Positions 45,248 through 45,737 of a stretch of 45,737 nucleotides of DNA are shown piece by piece (the first letter of the stretch is position 1; each line of letters starts with the position of its first letter). A program made the position numbers and the translations under genes. The DNA comes from Rhodovulum imhoffii (lineage in GTDB: Bacteria > Pseudomonadota > Alphaproteobacteria > Rhodobacterales > Rhodobacteraceae), in the NCBI RefSeq assembly GCF_003046545.1, contig NZ_QAAA01000019.1, positions 1 through 45,737 of the forward strand, in the 5' to 3' direction. Under the pieces are notes generated by a model that was given only the letters and a program-made list of their open reading frames with translations, was not told the DNA's origin and made no database searches.

Positions 45248-45737
45248 TGTGAATCGGCATGCAAAATTGACCCACTTTGGTGGGTTATGAGCGAGTAGAA
45301 TTGACCCACCTGTTTTCGTTAGCCGTTCAGTCCCGGCATCTGGTGGATCGGATCGACGATGAATCTGTCCGGCTCTGAAGTCCAGACTTTGCAGACATAT
45401 TCGTATGGCGTGAGGCCGCTGAGCGTCTTCAGCCTACGAGCGAAGTTGCAGGCAGCCATGAAGTCCGCGAGATGGGTGCGGAGCTGATCATGGCTGTCGT
45501 AGTGGAAGCGTTTGACGGTGGCCTCCTTGATCGTGCGGTTCATCCGCTCGACTTGGCCATTGGTCCAGGGATGGTTGGGTTTGGTGAGCCGATGCTCGAT
45601 CCCATTGGCTTCGCAAATCATGTCGAAGCGCATCTGCCGTGAGTAGGCGGCATTCCGGTTCCTGGGCTGTTCGGCAAATTGGATGCCGTTATCGGTCAGG
45701 ATCGTGTGGATGCGGTAGGGGACGGCCTCGAGCAGAT
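45248..45737 (-). mobile_element. IS481-type element, 3' end region (cut by window edge)
   Basis: The transposase C-terminus (45319 onward) is followed on its 3' side by about 70 bp that probably end at TGTGAATCGG (45248), since IS481 elements usually end in TGT. This part contains a repeated ATTGACCCAC motif (about 45266 and 45298). The terminus lies 17 bp behind the response regulator gene. The other end is outside the window. Confidence 0.6.
45319..45737 (-). CDS. IS481-family transposase, C-terminal part (cut by window edge)
   Basis: About 139 codons are visible and the reading frame continues beyond the right edge. The DDE integrase core shows the second Asp in HTILTDNGIQF and the Glu in NHPWTNGQVERMNRT, followed by KEATVKRFHYDSHDQLRTHL and LTPYEYVCKVW, all typical of IS481-family transposases. 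The visible part looks intact. It belongs to the same transposase group as the fragment at 1-65 and has the same orientation. Confidence 0.92.
   Translation of the reverse strand, partial: LLEAVPYRIHTILTDNGIQFAEQPRNRNAAYSRQMRFDMICEANGIEHRLTKPNHPWTNGQVERMNRTIKEATVKRFHYDSHDQLRTHLADFMAACNFARRLKTLSGLTPYEYVCKVWTSEPDRFIVDPIHQMPGLNG

Overview
The window looks like a chromosomal piece (possibly a whole contig) of an alphaproteobacterium of the order Rhodobacterales. The evidence is the gene content of the division and cell-wall (dcw) cluster, including a DUF2484 gene between murC and murB. Two RNA loci known from Rhodobacter sphaeroides point the same way: an UpsM-like leader upstream of mraZ, and a CcsR/cuckoo RNA array behind a DUF1127 gene. 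The genus cannot be fixed from the sequence alone.

Layout. (1) 1-121: the start of an IS481-type transposase gene, running off the left edge. (2) 123-23841, minus strand: a complete dcw cluster in transcription order mraZ, rsmH, ftsL, ftsI, murE, murF, mraY, small membrane gene, murD, ftsW, murG, murC, DUF2484, small membrane gene, murB, ddl, ftsQ, ftsA, ftsZ. It is followed by lpxC, bamD, recN and a small membrane gene. Most junctions overlap by 1-4 bases or have very short gaps. Terminators follow ftsZ and lpxC. (3) 23842-24373: the dcw control region, with a long leader ending in a strong intrinsic terminator (UpsM-like sRNA) and five TGG repeats at exact 10-bp spacing (MraZ operator). (4) 24374-28423: the Mrp/ApbC Fe-S carrier, a DUF1127 gene (ccaF1-like) followed by four anti-Shine-Dalgarno hairpin RNAs, and uvrD facing them. 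(5) 28721-33587, plus strand: pyruvate carboxylase, a MAPEG membrane protein, a TerC-family membrane protein and tRNA-Gly(GCC). (6) 33588-45230: an accessory region that starts at the tRNA with the N-terminal stump of a phage-type integrase. Its core is a six-gene minus-strand operon for a periplasmic type II DMSO-reductase-family molybdoenzyme. Gene order (A-B-D-C) and sequence point to dimethylsulfide dehydrogenase (DdhABDC-like). Behind ddhC, translationally coupled to it and to each other, are an Nbp35/Mrp-like Fe-S P-loop ATPase and a large beta-propeller-like repeat protein. Divergent from ddhA is a cytoplasmic TorS-type phosphorelay kinase (HisKA, HATPase, REC, HPt) with an OmpR-type regulator, and the shared intergenic region holds phased TGTAAAC repeats. 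(7) 45248-45737: the 3' part of another IS481-type element, running off the right edge.

How the parts work together. The dcw genes make the lipid-linked peptidoglycan precursor (MurB-F, Ddl, MraY, MurG) and the divisome (FtsL, I, W, Q, A, Z), under a likely MraZ autoregulatory loop and leader attenuation. LpxC and BamD add outer-membrane biogenesis. In the island, the two-component system probably senses a respiratory or sulfur signal and switches on the molybdoenzyme operon. The alpha subunit carries a Tat signal and probably takes beta along; gamma carries a Sec signal and a heme-b domain; DdhD is a TorD-like chaperone. The ATPase and propeller protein are the unexplained extras and the best candidates for new biology here.
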